Below the pieces are notes generated by a model, which saw only the letters and a program-made list of their open reading frames with translations, had not been told where the DNA came from and searched no databases. From positions 26,846,848 through 26,910,847 of the forward strand of contig CM073527.1 in assembly GCA_037074615.1 (NCBI GenBank): a stretch of DNA of 64,000 nt. Reading direction: 5' to 3'. Numbering within the stretch: position 1 is the first letter of the stretch; the number at the start of each line of letters is the position of its first letter. The position numbers and the translations under genes are program-made. Shown in pieces: positions 46,773-59,246 of this stretch. This DNA is from Leucaena leucocephala (taxonomy: Eukaryota > Streptophyta > Magnoliopsida > Fabales > Fabaceae).

Positions 46773-48097
46773 ACGTACATATACATTCCCCTCATGCTCA
46801 ATTACTTTGTATTGCAGATTGTCGTCAATTTGTTGTTTCAATTTCTTTCTTTGCCTTCTTTCGAATGCGTTATTTGTTAACCTCTTGTAGTATGGAACGG
46901 ATCCCCACTCTCCATGACTCAATTCCGAATGATCAGTTGTATGTGAAACGAAGTAAAAGATAAATGTTTTTGGATGTGGATTGATAGGTTATGCGATGTC
47001 AAAAAATGGATTCAAGAGTGGATACGGATGATAATGACAATGTGACTCACACTACGATCCATGATAACAGATATGTGCTCATTTTGTTAACTTGCTAGCA
47101 AAATGATCTCATATTCTTATCTTATTTGCATGCTCCAAATGAATTAAATAGGGAGATGTGCGGAAGGAGCATAGCCAACCAACTAGGAGTAGCCTAATGA
47201 GCTGGATGTCGTATAGGTGCAATATAGGATACCTTAACCCCTTCTATCAACCCCACGTTTTGACCCAAAATCTTCAAAATTTGAGTCAACGACTGAAATT
47301 TACTTACATTTGGACAACCTACGGGTAATGTTAAAATATATGTGGAACTAGATTTTAGTTAAGAAATTCAGTTTCGTGAGTTTGTAATGCACGGTTCTAT
47401 TATAGGGTGCTCAAGTGAATTTAGGTCATGAGAAGAAAACTGCAACAAATACGCAGCATGATGGGAGAAATGTTCATAGATAGCTTCAAAACGAGTCGTT
47501 AATTCGTACTGTGAATGGATCGATGGACGAAGAACGAGTCACACAACTTGCCATGACAATGCCCCGCCACGATGCATTGCAACAGAGCACAGCCTACACA
47601 TTAAAGCGGAGAAAATCCCAATGCCTTCGTATATGTGTGTGTGGGAATGCCGATGTGGATGCACTCATACCAACTTAGAATCTTAACTCTATGCTAAACT
47701 TAGTTGCTCCGATTTCAACGCCTTCATCCAAAACATCTAAAGAGTTACGTGTGGCATGTTGAGATTATTTCTTCGAAAAAATGAAATTAAAAAGTAGGGA
47801 AAAATATGCTTCCGTATTTAAATACATGAAAAATAATTCACCAAGCAATGATTTTTATGGAAAAATGGAAGGGATGGACATTACTACGATAAATAATTTT
47901 ATTTTTTGGGGGATACAAATGAATAACCGTTGCACAAAAGCTAGGAAAAGATCTGGTGGCTGCAGCTTTAACTTTCATCAATGATGAGGAACTTTACCAA
48001 CGTATTTCGAATGATGTTCTTCCGTTTGTAATTTTTTTTAGTTACCTCCTAAGTTCAAAATTTTTTCCTAACTATATGCTAATATGAACTGTATCGT

Positions 48098-48208
48098 CTA
48101 TTTAGCTATGATAGGTATGTCTTCTAATAAAAAAAATTTATATACACTAAGGCTCAAACTTAACATCTCGTTTAAATAATATCGAGTCGCTTACCACTTA
48201 GATCAACC
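48098..48208 (-). mobile_element. SINE fragment, family A
   Basis: On the minus strand: GGTAAGCGACTCGATATTAT, GAGATGTTAAGTTTGAG, then TTTTATTAGAAGACATACC. The tail half is missing or decayed. Confidence 0.5.
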
Positions 48209-48288
48209 ATCGTTGCTTCTTCCGTTTGTAATAACTTTGACGGTGAAACCCTCCAATCCAAAAAAAATAGGTGTTTAGTGATTCTTAA

Positions 48289-48854
48289 GGCCTATTTGGA
48301 TAAAAGTTTGGAAAAATATTTATGAAAAAAAAAGTTTTTGAGTAGCTTTTAGAAAAATGGCTTTTGGAGAAGAGTTTATGAAAAAAATAATTTTAAATAA
48401 ATGAGTATTTATATAGTTATTTCTATAAGTACTTTTATTATTGATAAATTGTAAAAAAGTGTATAATTATTAAATATAGAAGAGAAGAGAGATAAGAGAT
48501 AAAAGAGGGTGTACAAGAGAGAGGAGAGAGGGTGTAAAAAAGAAATGAGAGATAGTGTAAGAAAAAGTAAAAGAGATGAGAGGGGGTGTAAGAAAAGAAA
48601 TGAGAGATGGTGTAAGAAAAAGTATGAGATATGAGATATGGTGTAAGAAAAAGTAGAGGTAGTATAGTAATTTGTTAGTTTATAAGCTCTTTTACAGTTT
48701 CATAAGCTACTCTGATCAACTTATCTGGAACATTAGTTTTGAACTATGGTTTAATCTAAAAGCCCTTTTAAACAAATATAGATGGTTGCCTCCAAACTTA
48801 GGTTTTGCCAAAACCTAGATTTTAAAACTTAGGTTATGGGAAAACCAAACACAC
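48289..48854 (+). mobile_element. MITE copy (GTTTGG-ended family)
   Basis: It begins GGCCTATTTGGATAAAAG and ends GGGAAAACCAAACACACAC, with the full module order of the family and an enlarged GAGAGATGGTGTAAGAAAAAG repeat centre. Confidence 0.8.
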
Positions 48855-48859
48855 ACTCA

Positions 48860-49425
48860 GTCGATAGGATTTTAGAAATAAGCTTATGAAAAAAGGGTTT
48901 TTTAGTAACTTTTAGAAAAGGGCTTTTAAAAAATAGTTTATTAAAAAAAGTTATTCTGGATAAATCAGTGTTTAGATAGTTATTACCAAAATGACTTTTG
49001 TAATTGAAAAATTAACAAAAAAATGTATAATTTTATTAAGAATATGAGAGAGAATAGAAAGTGAAAAAGAGAGAGGAGATAGTGTGGAAAAGATAAAAGA
49101 GATAAAATAGATAGTGAAAAAGATAAAATAGAAAAAATATAGTAGATATAGTTGAAAAGAGAGAGTAGAGATAGTGGAAAAGATAGATGAGAGATGAGAG
49201 AGTGTGCAAGAAAAAATAAGGGTAAAATAGTAATTGGGTAGTCTATAAACTCTTTTACTATTCTAAAAATTACTCTGATAAACTTATCTAAAATTATAAT
49301 TTTAAAATATAGTTTAATTTAAAACTCTTTTAAATAAATATAATTATTTATTTTAAAAAAATTTAAATTAAAATTTAAACTAGAAGCCTTCTCAAAATCT
49401 AAATTTGAGGGTTCCCAAAAAACGC
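48860..49425 (+). mobile_element. MITE copy, same family, directly adjacent
   Basis: It follows the previous copy head-to-tail (GATAGGATTTTAGAAATAAG onward) and ends near GGGTTCCCAAAAAACGCC. It is more diverged and its left tip is lost. Confidence 0.65.
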
Positions 49426-50051
49426 CCAATAAGACTTGAAGGGAATTGTTGGGCCAGTCGCTATGATAATAGGCGAGCAGTTAATTGGACTTTGTTTACC
49501 GTGACGTGCATGGTTGATAAAGATCAGTTATTGGGATTTGTCTTCATACTGTTCATGTATCAGTCTAATCGAAGTTCCCCACATGAGATTGATTAGCCAA
49601 TATTATACATATTACCGGAGGACAAACCCAGAAGCACGAGATATAGAGAGAGGGGTGGAGCTCCACGTGACTCCACTGTATAAATTGCACTATATTATTA
49701 TACATCTTATCAATAACTAAATTTTTAAATAAATTATTAAATAAAATATTATTTTTAATAATTTTAAACATTTTTTAGTCTTTTTTTATTATTTTTTATA
49801 TGACTCACTAATTTTCTACCTTACTTATTTTGCCCCTCAAACAAACTTAATACTCGCTGCATTTTACATATCTTCATCCACAGTTCACTTTTAGTTGCTT
49901 TTCGCTTACAATACTTTTACCCTGTAAACTAAAACCATCCACATCATCAGGGTATTAGTATGATAAAGAATTCGTGTTCAATTCTACCTCAACTCAAGTA
50001 CCTTATTTGCGAGCACAGTCATCAAAATGTTATGATAATCGCAATTTGAGT

Positions 50052-50345
50052 ATTAAATAAATGAATATTTATATAATTATTTTTATAAATATTTTTATTA
50101 TTAGTAAATTACGAAAAAGAATAAGAGTATTAAATGAGGAGAGAGGAGAGATTAGAGAGGGTGTATAAAATAAAGGAGAGATAATTTTTTACTGTTCTAT
50201 AAACTATTCTGATTAATTTATCTAAAATTTTAATTTTAAATTATAATTTGATCCAAAAATTCATTTAAATAAATATAATTATTTATTTAATTTTTTTTAA
50301 ATATAACTTTTATTAAAATTTATGTTTAAAACTTAAATTTTAACT
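50052..50345 (+). mobile_element. Partial MITE copy, same family
   Basis: It starts in the TAAATGAATATTTATATAA module and ends near AAACTTAAATTTTAAC. Both termini are missing. Confidence 0.55.
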
Positions 50346-50380
50346 GTTGCCAATAATACACTATATCCTATCATAATAAT

Positions 50381-51088
50381 TAGGGGTGTGCATGGGTAGG
50401 GTTGGGCAGGGTAATCCCCTGCCCGATGCCCTGCTCGAAAAAAATATGGGCTGTATTTTGCGGCCCGATGCCCGGTTCTACTCGGTAAAAACCCTAACTA
50501 TTTAGAGCTGGGTATAGACGGGTTGGGCATACCCAAATTGTGATATTCTGTTCATATTATGAAAAAAATATATAATTATGAACTTATAAAATAATATCAT
50601 ATTTATATTTTCAAGAGTTAAATAATATATATAATTCACTAAAAATAATGTAACAAAAAGATAGTAATTAAAGTCTCAAAGTCTATTGCATATATAAAAA
50701 AAATATTAAAATATGTAGATATCGGATATTTGTAACGTTATTACAACATTAAAAATTGAATACTTAGCAAGTAAAGCAGAGGAGCAACTTTGGTATCTAC
50801 ATAAATATAAAAATTATGTTTAATATTTTAAAAATGAGTAAGAAGAATTGTCAGCTAAAGTGAAAAGTGTAAAATTATAAATAAAATAAGTTAACAAACA
50901 ATTTAAAAAAATAATAAATATATATATAGGGCTGGGTCAAATGGGCAGGGCAGTATACCCTGCCCAGTGCCCAGCTCAACCCGATCCTATCTAAATATAT
51001 TTTGGGTAATTTTTTTAGAGTCAGATTAGATAATTTTTTTGTGAGCTCAAATGGACAGATTGGGTCATAGGTATTATGAACAACCTTA
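50381..51088. mobile_element. Non-autonomous hAT-type DNA transposon
   Basis: The 708-bp element starts TAGGGGTGTGCATGGG and ends ATGAACAACCTTA, imperfect terminal inverted repeats typical of hAT elements. It is flanked by identical 8-bp copies of ATAATAAT (50373-50380 and 51089-51096), the hAT target-duplication length, though the motif is low in complexity. GC-rich subterminal runs (GGGTTGGGCAGGGTAA, CCCTGCCC) occur at both ends. No transposase is encoded. Confidence 0.75.
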
Positions 51089-52126
51089 ATAATAATAAGC
51101 ATTTAGTAACGAGCCCCCCCCCCCCCCCCCCTCCCCTCTCTCTGGTACCTAAGGCATGGGGGAATATGCATGGATGTTGGTAGAACCAAAAACAGCGAAG
51201 CTAATAAGCGTTTAATTATAGAGCACTCCTGGCACACAGTGAAGGACTGTGGTCCCTACATGTTGCCCATACGGAATTAATGAATTCACTTGGAATTTTT
51301 CAAATCTCCGTGGAGAATTTTTCTTTCCTTCCGTCCCGATGTGCCTTATCTTTTGAATTTGTTTCCTTGTTTGCAGATATCTTGAATTCGATTGGCTCTG
51401 TAGCCACTCGAATTATAATACACTGTTAAGTACTGTTCATGAGTTTTCATTATTCTGACACACAAACATTGTTCCCAGAGGCCATAGCAAGCGCATGGAT
51501 GGATTTCTCATAATTTGATCTCTTGCGCTACACAATTAATCATTCTATTGAAAGACACGACAAGTTTTTTTTTTTTTTGTGGGGGTGGGGGGGGGGTGTT
51601 GGCGTATTCCAATAGGATCAATTTACAAATAAATTAGTAATCTACAAACATATGATCCGTGTAAGAAAGGTATATCAAAAACCAAGCTGTCGTAAAATGG
51701 TGACCATAACATAGAACGAAAGGGTAAATTTTGGGGAGTGCTTAGTGGACCCTAATTGTGGTAACACTGTTAATAATTGAAATCTGCAGAATAAGGTAAG
51801 AGGCCATTCATAACGGAATAGTCAAAATCGGGGAGGGGGCAGGTAACATAACATGTGAGAAAGAAGAATGAAAGCCGCACAAAGTCAAATCCTGACCCCA
51901 CGTGCTCATCCGTTTCCTGATCCGATTCATTGGATGGGTGGGTCTCAACTCGAAACCCTTCTTACTAATACTATTATTATAATAATATTTGCTTTTTTGA
52001 AAATTTAATTTGGTTATAGAACTGCCTCCTCTTCACGCACTAAGACCCGTGTGACTCATTAGTCAAACCTATTTACCCGTACATCGAAGCCCCCCCGAAG
52101 CATTCCCGTTCGCGAACTCTGGTTTT

Positions 52127-53077
52127 ATGGCTACCTCGGACTCTGCTTTACCCGTATTCGCCATCCTTGTCCTCAGCATCCTGGCCACGGCTTTCTTGCT
52201 CATCGGCTACTTCACTTTCGTCACCAAATGCTGCTCTTACTGGCACCACCTCAACCCTCTCACATGGCTCTCCATTCTGCGTCCCAGACACAGCGAAGAA
52301 CCCTTCATAGCTCTCTCACCCACCATGTGGAATCGCGGCCTTGATGACTCCATCATCCGAGAAATACCCACATTCCAGTTCGTCAAAGGTGAGGACCATG
52401 ACGGTAGTTTGAGCACTGTGTATGGTTGTGTGGTGTGTTTGAGTGAGTTTCAGCAACAGGACATGCTCAAAGTTCTACCCAAATGCGGCCACGCTTTTCA
52501 TTTGGACTGTATCGATATTTGGCTTCAGAGCAACGCCAATTGTCCTCTTTGCAGATCAAGCATTTCTGGCACCACGCGTCCTCCATTGGACCATATCATA
52601 GCACCGAGCTCTTCTCCTCAGGATTCTCAGTTACTCTCCAATGTGGCCAGTGATGAAGACTTCGTGGTCATTGAATTGGGGGGAGAAGATGGCGGATCAC
52701 TATCACTGAGGCGACATGAACGGAATCAGTTGAGCGGGGGAAGCTTGGCACAGAGTACAAGTCACTGTACGAGGAAGATGAAATCGAGGAAGTGGCAGCG
52801 TGTGTCCATCATGGGAGATGAGTGTATTGATACGAGGAAGAAAGATGAACAGTTCTGTATTCAGCCCCTTAGGAGATCTTTCTCCATGGATTCCGCAAAT
52901 GATAGGCAAGTTTACGTGGAAGTTCGAGCCATTACGCAGCAGCCAAACAGGCATCAAAGCGAGGCTAGTGGGAGTGAAGACAGTAACAGTAACAGCAGAG
53001 GTCGAAGGTCTTTCTTTCCATTTCGTTACGGTCGTGGATCCAGAAACGCAGTGCTTCCTCTGGAGAATGAGGTGTGA
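52127..53077 (+). CDS. ATL-family RING-H2 E3 ubiquitin ligase
   Basis: An intronless gene of 316 residues, as is usual for ATLs. It has an N-terminal transmembrane helix (about residues 8-32), a GLD box (71-73, GLDDSIIREIPTFQF), and a RING-H2 domain at 101-142 with zinc ligands C101, C104, C120, H122, H125, C128, C139 and C142. The spacing C-x2-C-x15-C-x1-H-x2-H-x2-C-x10-C-x2-C and the W131-type residue after the sixth ligand match the ATL pattern. The C-terminal half is low-complexity Ser/Arg/Gln-rich and may bind substrates. ATLs sit in the plasma or endomembrane and ubiquitinate partners with an E2, often in defence or carbon/nitrogen signalling. The subgroup resembles ATL1/ATL16. Confidence 0.95.
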   Translation: MATSDSALPVFAILVLSILATAFLLIGYFTFVTKCCSYWHHLNPLTWLSILRPRHSEEPFIALSPTMWNRGLDDSIIREIPTFQFVKGEDHDGSLSTVYGCVVCLSEFQQQDMLKVLPKCGHAFHLDCIDIWLQSNANCPLCRSSISGTTRPPLDHIIAPSSSPQDSQLLSNVASDEDFVVIELGGEDGGSLSLRRHERNQLSGGSLAQSTSHCTRKMKSRKWQRVSIMGDECIDTRKKDEQFCIQPLRRSFSMDSANDRQVYVEVRAITQQPNRHQSEASGSEDSNSNSRGRRSFFPFRYGRGSRNAVLPLENEV

Positions 53078-54049
53078 TGTAACATATTTTTGTTTCCCTT
53101 TTTTCTGGGTTGTTTTGTTAATTTCCAGTTGTTAATGTTAATATCTCGAAAGTGGAGGATTACTAGAAAGGAGTGGCACAAAAAACAAGAGTGCTTTTGC
53201 AATGATAGCAGTCGGACGGTGGAATAGAGGCATTGCTTTTAGTGTCATATTGCTTAGATTTGAAGGTGTATGTCTTCATTCACAATGAATGCGAATGATT
53301 GCTTCCATGTTCCCGTCATGCGTATTTGGGAAGAGAATACAGAACAGAGGGACCCACCCAGAAGACAATGGGAAGCCATGAGAAGCAGCAGCATGAATGA
53401 ATGAGAAACGCCTCTCTTTGGGAAATCATCTCTACCTTCTTTTTGTCTCTGCGCTATCATATGGATATGGGAAAATGCAGTATAACAGCCATGAGGTGGG
53501 GTTCTTTGCCACTATAACATTCAGAATCACCATTCATATCCTACTTTTCTTCTTGTAAATTTTATAATCCAGTCAACAATTCCAGAATCTTAGCCAATAA
53601 TCTCATTTTACAACACAGGTTTGACAAGTCAAACTTAGCTTCTAGGACTGAAACGAAAATCAAGCACAAAAGCTCGCTCTAGCTTTCCTTGTCCTGAAGG
53701 TAATTCAAGATAACCCATAAATTTCCCATGTCAAGTAAGAGAAGCTTAATCCAACTAAAGGGGGAAAAATACGTGAAAAAAAAGGGGTGGATAAATTAGA
53801 ACATGGAACAATATGTACACTTTTGGGGGTTGCTTTTACAAATGCAAGGCAGCTTAGGGCCCCCTCAAACCCCCTCTGACATTCCAAATTCAAGCTGAGG
53901 CTGAGTAACAACTAGACATCATAACAAAGAATCTGTCTATATACAGAAAAGAATACACAGGATTCATTTAGAAAGGAAGGGACAATCATGACTAAGAAAC
54001 TCATTCATTCCAGATGCTTGAGGGAAGCAAGAACCTTATGATGCTTCAA
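53078..54049. other. Intergenic between convergent ATL and ATG9 copy
   Basis: The 3' flanks of two convergent genes. Nothing else is seen. Confidence 0.5.
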
Positions 54050-57000
54050 TCAAAAGCTTGCAGCGTTGGGTTTAACAGTGTCCATTTTTTGAGGTTTGCT
54101 ATAGATATCCTCGAAATGAAATTTGAAGTCCCTTGTCTCTAAGTCATCTGGGAAAGTTGTTTTAGCTAATCTTTGATAGTCTCTCCAGTCCAAGTCTTGT
54201 TCTGGATCCTCCAAGCTTCTGTCATAAGACTAATCATAATAATTCCATGATGTTCAGGAATTAAAATCTGGAGGCTCAAAAAAGCTTGTCTGAGCTTGTC
54301 CAAGCTGTGGGATGCTTCTCGCCCACCAGTGATTTCTGATAGGGTGGGACTGATCAGTAAAATTATGATCGTGAATTAGGCTTTCCCTGAAGATGGGAGC
54401 CAAAGTGGAAGCCCCAAGATGAGACGCCGACCGATCTTCATTGTATTCTTCATAGCCAGGCACGTTCCAAGTCAAGTTGGAGGGCAGTGGATACTCACCC
54501 AAACGAAACTCAGTTTCTTCAAATGGTTCCGTTGGAACTTCTCTCATAGTTGCATCATGGGGTTGAGATGTATAATACCAATCTAGAAGATAAGGACGGT
54601 TACTTTGGTTGGCATCAATCAGCCACAACCGACCCAAGTGATTGCCAAATACACATGGCATTTCCCAGGACGTAAACCTGTTTCTGCCTCCATAGCTCCT
54701 AGTGTTGGAACTATCCTTGCACAACCTAGGAGGAGGGAATGCACGTCTGTTTCCATGTCCTTGCAGATTTTGCTCTCTGAAGGTTCTAAGATTTAGCAAA
54801 CATTGCTTCCCTTGAGAATTTGGTGCCCATGATGGATAACTACTCTGAAAGCTGCAACAATAAGTGATTTCCCCACTTTATTATTGAGTTATTGACATTC
54901 AGAATTGGATTATGGCAGCATATTTGAAGAATAATTGCTTTCAGACAGCGATCACAAAACAGAAAACATAGTGTTAGATGGGCAGAATCCAAATATGTGT
55001 TTCATTACAGCAGTGGTAAAGGCTTCTTGTAAACCTTTAACCTAAAAATATTAAATAAAAATGCTTTATGGAAACTAAGAGGCATTGCCTAAGCACGAAT
55101 ACTTGATAATAACAACTGCTCTTACGACTTGAAGGCAAGAAAATCAAGCAAAGCAGCTAGTCTAAATATCTATATCTAACACCCAATAGGCTCGTAACAT
55201 TAGCCAGAATAAATATGAAATACAACAGCAATGCATCGAGTCAGTTTTCGTGCACTTGACAAACTCTGCCATGGAGCATACCTCAAAGTGATTTCTCCAT
55301 CTTCCCCTGAGAACTCCTCTGACTGCGAGGTGTATTATGCGGGGAACCATAATTGCTGTTTCCATACTCTCGAAAGTCAAAGACACTGAAACTGCAACAA
55401 TAAAGAGGACAATAAAACAACAAAACCATCTGCTATAAACACAACAAAAAACTGGCAGATGAATTTAAAGAGGATGTAAATCATAAGTCATTACATTATA
55501 TACTAACCTGCAAACATGGCCAACACCTTCAACATCCACTGTGAAATCTGCAATGAACTGCAAAATATCATTGAGCCGCTGCAAAATGAATAAAACAAGC
55601 AATTAAAACATTACAATAAATCTAAAATAATCAAAGTAGAGATTATGTCCAAGTATGGCAGTGACCTTTGGGACAATAAACATAAGTAAATATGGAGTGA
55701 GAAAAATTGAGGCCATCTCCTCAAGTAACACCATCCCTGTATACTGAAAACATAACAGCATGAGAGGAAGCAATAACAAACCCTATGCCATCATGAAAAT
55801 GTATTAAACCAATACCTTAGAGAGAGTACCTGAAACATTGTTCCAAATTCGATGAGAACCATTTCAATACTTTCTTTGCCTTGCCATCTCTTTGGCATAT
55901 AATGAGTATGTTGAACCACCGTTGACATCGTTCCCTCAGGATCTAGGACCAGAAGCTCATTCGCAACCACAGCCCTGCTAATTGCAGTTATTGTTCCAAA
56001 AACAGTACCGTACCAAAATAAGTTTTGACCAAATATCTGCAATATTATTTTAGGCAGAAGAAATCAATCATTAGTGGCTGTCATGGTGTTTCTTGGTTTA
56101 GCTTATTTTCTAGTAGAAGTCCATTACATGGCCCTCTAGCAATGATTCCTCAAGAAAAGCAATGATGATCAGAATTGCAGCAAAGCCACCCGAGACAGAA
56201 GAGACGAACTTTGCAATTATAGATATTATAGGTGAAGGAAATTGTTTCAGATACTCAGAAGAATGTATCACAATGTTATTAATCCGATCCTTGAAGAGAT
56301 GGTCCACCTGGTACACAAGTCACATAATTAAATGGATCCTTATCAGATTGTTAGCCAATAAATCTTTATGACTAAAACTTTCTTGTGTAATGGATATATT
56401 CATATACCAACAAGAAGGTCACACAAGCAACAGGTAAGTCGGAAAATAATGTTTAAGAAAACAAGGTAAAAACAATTATGATACCTCATTGAACTCCCTA
56501 AGATCCACCTAGACAAATTTGACCATCTTCGAGATGAAGCTGTACTTGGATGATTATAAAATTGTTCAGCGTGCCTCAGAAAGAGATATACCAGCATGAA
56601 TATGCCAAGAAATGGAGAAAGTAAAAGCATTGCAAGCCCAACTACCATAAGCCTTTTCTTTAATGTCTTTGGATTAGACACAAAGTCCCTCTTAACACAA
56701 AAGTTTCTGCAGAGAAAGCATGTTTAAAGGAGAACGTCATTGATCTTGGTTATAGCCTAAACAGCAAAATAACATTCTTATTCAAATTACCTAACTGAAA
56801 AACCACATGAGTCAGTCTAAATCAATTCACATGAAGTAAAATTTCAATATAAAAAAATGTTAGTTCAAGGAAAATTCAATTATACCGATCAAACATGCTA
56901 TGTAAGATGCACCAATTCAAAGTCCACTCTAGGGTCTTGGTAAGCATTAGACGACATTGTGTTCCATTAGGGCCAGATTTCACTGTAGGGCCAGCATCGG

Positions 57001-57634
57001 GAACCCAGTGAGAAATGGGAAATGCAAGCACCCCCTTGTTGAGCATTCCAATCAAGTAGTTTTCCTTCCGCATCAATCTCATCACCATGTCATGAGCAGA
57101 AAGATCGTTAACCAAACAGAGCTGTTGCGAGCTTTGTATTGAAACAACCTTCTCAAGGATTGTTTCCCAAGGCATGCTTTGAATTTCATTGTCGCTTACA
57201 TGAAGACTACAAGAAAAACACGGTTAATCATGGCCAACAAAAAAAAATATTATCAAGCAAAAGTTATCATTTGCTTCAGCTTTGTTTATTATCTACACAT
57301 ACCTATTGTAGTAAAACTGACGGATTTCAAGAGTGTCCTTTAGCTGAGTAAAGAACCTTAAGAAACAAAATATCCAATAGAAGGAAAATATTCCCAAGTA
57401 TCCTACAATAATAGCTTTAGTAAGTGTCCGTGGGGTTAGGGGGTGTTGCCGAAGAGCTTCCTTTGCTAGATCACAGGGTTTGATTCCAGATTCAACTGCA
57501 TCCATCCCACACTTGGCATTCCGAAGCCCATTCCAATCAACACTCATAAGCAAACCTGATGTCAGTGACGATTCACCTTGAAATTTTGATTTGAATATAC
57601 AAAAAGAACTGGCACCTCTTGTTATGCTAAACAT
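54050..57634 (-). pseudogene. ATG9: ATG9-like autophagy scramblase, decayed intron-containing copy
   Basis: ATG9 is the multi-pass membrane protein whose vesicles seed autophagosomes. Exon remnants on the minus strand: 57303-57634, 56886-57206, 56485-56706, 56128-56307, 55830-56036, 55666-55743, 55508-55578, 55282-55391, 54050-54851. Conserved parts include VDWNGLRNAKCGMDAVESG, YLIGMLNKGVLAFPISHW, FLRHAEQFYNHPSTASSRRW and PSPIISIIAKFVSSVSGGFA. Lesions: (1) the N-terminal exon jumps from SSLTSGLL to VDWNGLR, losing about 90 codons with the first membrane helix; (2) exon 56485-56706 is one base short before its donor (WIF-REFNE is out of frame); (3) exon 55282-55391 is one base short, creating TGA after KMEKSL; (4) TGA at 54254-54256 and a TAG about seven codons on, after which the normal C-terminus (SYDRSLEDPEQDLDW ... 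NAASF) continues in frame to a stop at 54050. Splice sites remain intact. It is a genomic duplicate in decay; an intact ATG9 is expected elsewhere. Confidence 0.87.
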
Positions 57635-59246
57635 TGTTCACTGACCGTGGCAATAGGCATAAACAGCCAGTCCATGCCCCAAGGTTAGTATCATCTCCGT
57701 AGAAATCATGTACCCAACTTTCAAGAGGCATATCCACTAGCCAGTTACAATCAACGGATGCAGCGGAATGGAATGCATTACGCAGCTGTTGAACTCAGCC
57801 TCCCCCTTGACAAAACATCAGAAGAATTGTATTTAACATAAACACTTCTTTAGTAAAACCACGTGAACTTTCCTTCTGCAACACCCAAAAAAAACAATGA
57901 ATTGCAATAAAACACGTCACCGTTTAACCGGATAACTCCGCGCGCATTAAAGTACGACTTCTCCAAGAAACGTTCGTTATCCAAAATGAAGGTTTTCAGG
58001 CGTACGTGAAACGTTTGCTTGACACACTAGATATCCACATATAACTAGAGTATACTGTATAGATTTTGGTTCGTTTTTATAACAAATATACTAGAAGAAA
58101 ATACAGAAACAGAACGTGAGAAATAGAGGAGGAGGGAACTTTTTTTTTTGTACTGACTTTCTTTTCTGTCCGTGTATTTATAGATTGTGGGGAAGGAAGG
58201 TAGATAACTGTATCTAACTCTCTCATTTTTGAATTCAAACATTCCCCTTCAACTGCTTTTCTCAGTTAATTGTAAACGGGTCTCTATTTTTTATTGGGTC
58301 GGGTCTGACCCGTTTCCTTACACAAAACGAAAAAGATCACTCTGCACAGTAACTGCACGTCACTTGTATGCAAAAGTAGACGAGCAATAAGCTAGTCATG
58401 GCAGCTAAAACTAACTCCGAGAGACACGAATCAGAAAGGTTTTGGAACTACACGAATCCACAGTTCCTTATAAAGAATGTCATTACAAAAAATAATAGAA
58501 ATAAAACGATTTCAGCTTGCAATGAAGATGTTAAGGAAAAAATAAGAACAAGAATACAAGGTAGAGAAACAAATAAAGATGATACCTTGGTCTAAGCAGA
58601 AAACACAAGAGGAGTTGGATAATGAGGCTCTGAAGTAATACAATTGAATAATAGAATAGCGGTAAAAGCTACTGAGAGCCGAAGAAGTCGGGATTTGAAG
58701 GTAAGAGGATAGTCCAAGGGTGAGACCCGAATGAGAGAGAAGTTGCGTGGAGGAAGATGGAACCTATGCGAAACCAAACAGAAATAAATTATCCTTCTTA
58801 AATAACTCAACTTTTCTCCCCCGCACATCTTTATATATAATTTGCAGTTACAAGCCAGTGAGCCCCGTCAAGGATCGAAGCGACTTTAACTGAAATTTTT
58901 GTTCTTATTTTGGTTTCTTTTTTATCGTCTTTATTTTCCATTGTCTAGTTTAGATTTTATTTTTCGATCTTAAATTTTGTCCAAATCAATTTTTGTCGGT
59001 TAAGAATCTTTTTTATCAATTTACTGTTCATCACGTGAAGCGTTATTGTTTCAGTTGAGAAATCATTGTTGTTGTGCTGGTGTGTTACTATGTGGAAGAG
59101 CGTGGATACATGGGAGCGAGTAGAAGAGCAGGGTTGCGGATAAGGTATTATTGTGGGAACACTGACGTTTGGGAAATTGATTTGACAAAGCCGTATGGAA
59201 AATGACGAGGCAATCCGTGACTCATACTACTAGAACGCCCGAAAAT

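Larger units (their letters stand above)
46773..52126. other. Repeat-rich intergenic region left of ATL gene
   Basis: No gene is supported. It holds a SINE fragment (about 48098-48208), two adjacent MITE copies (48289-48854 and 48860-49425), a partial MITE (50052-50345), a hAT element (50381-51088), a poly-C run (51114-51132) and the ATL promoter, with a G-box CACGTG at 51899-51904. Confidence 0.55.

Noticed and set aside
58398..58828. Short genes at 58398-58595 (+) and 58592-58828 (-)
   Set aside because: No domain, no homology recognised, overlapping AT-rich frames in the former ATG9 upstream region.
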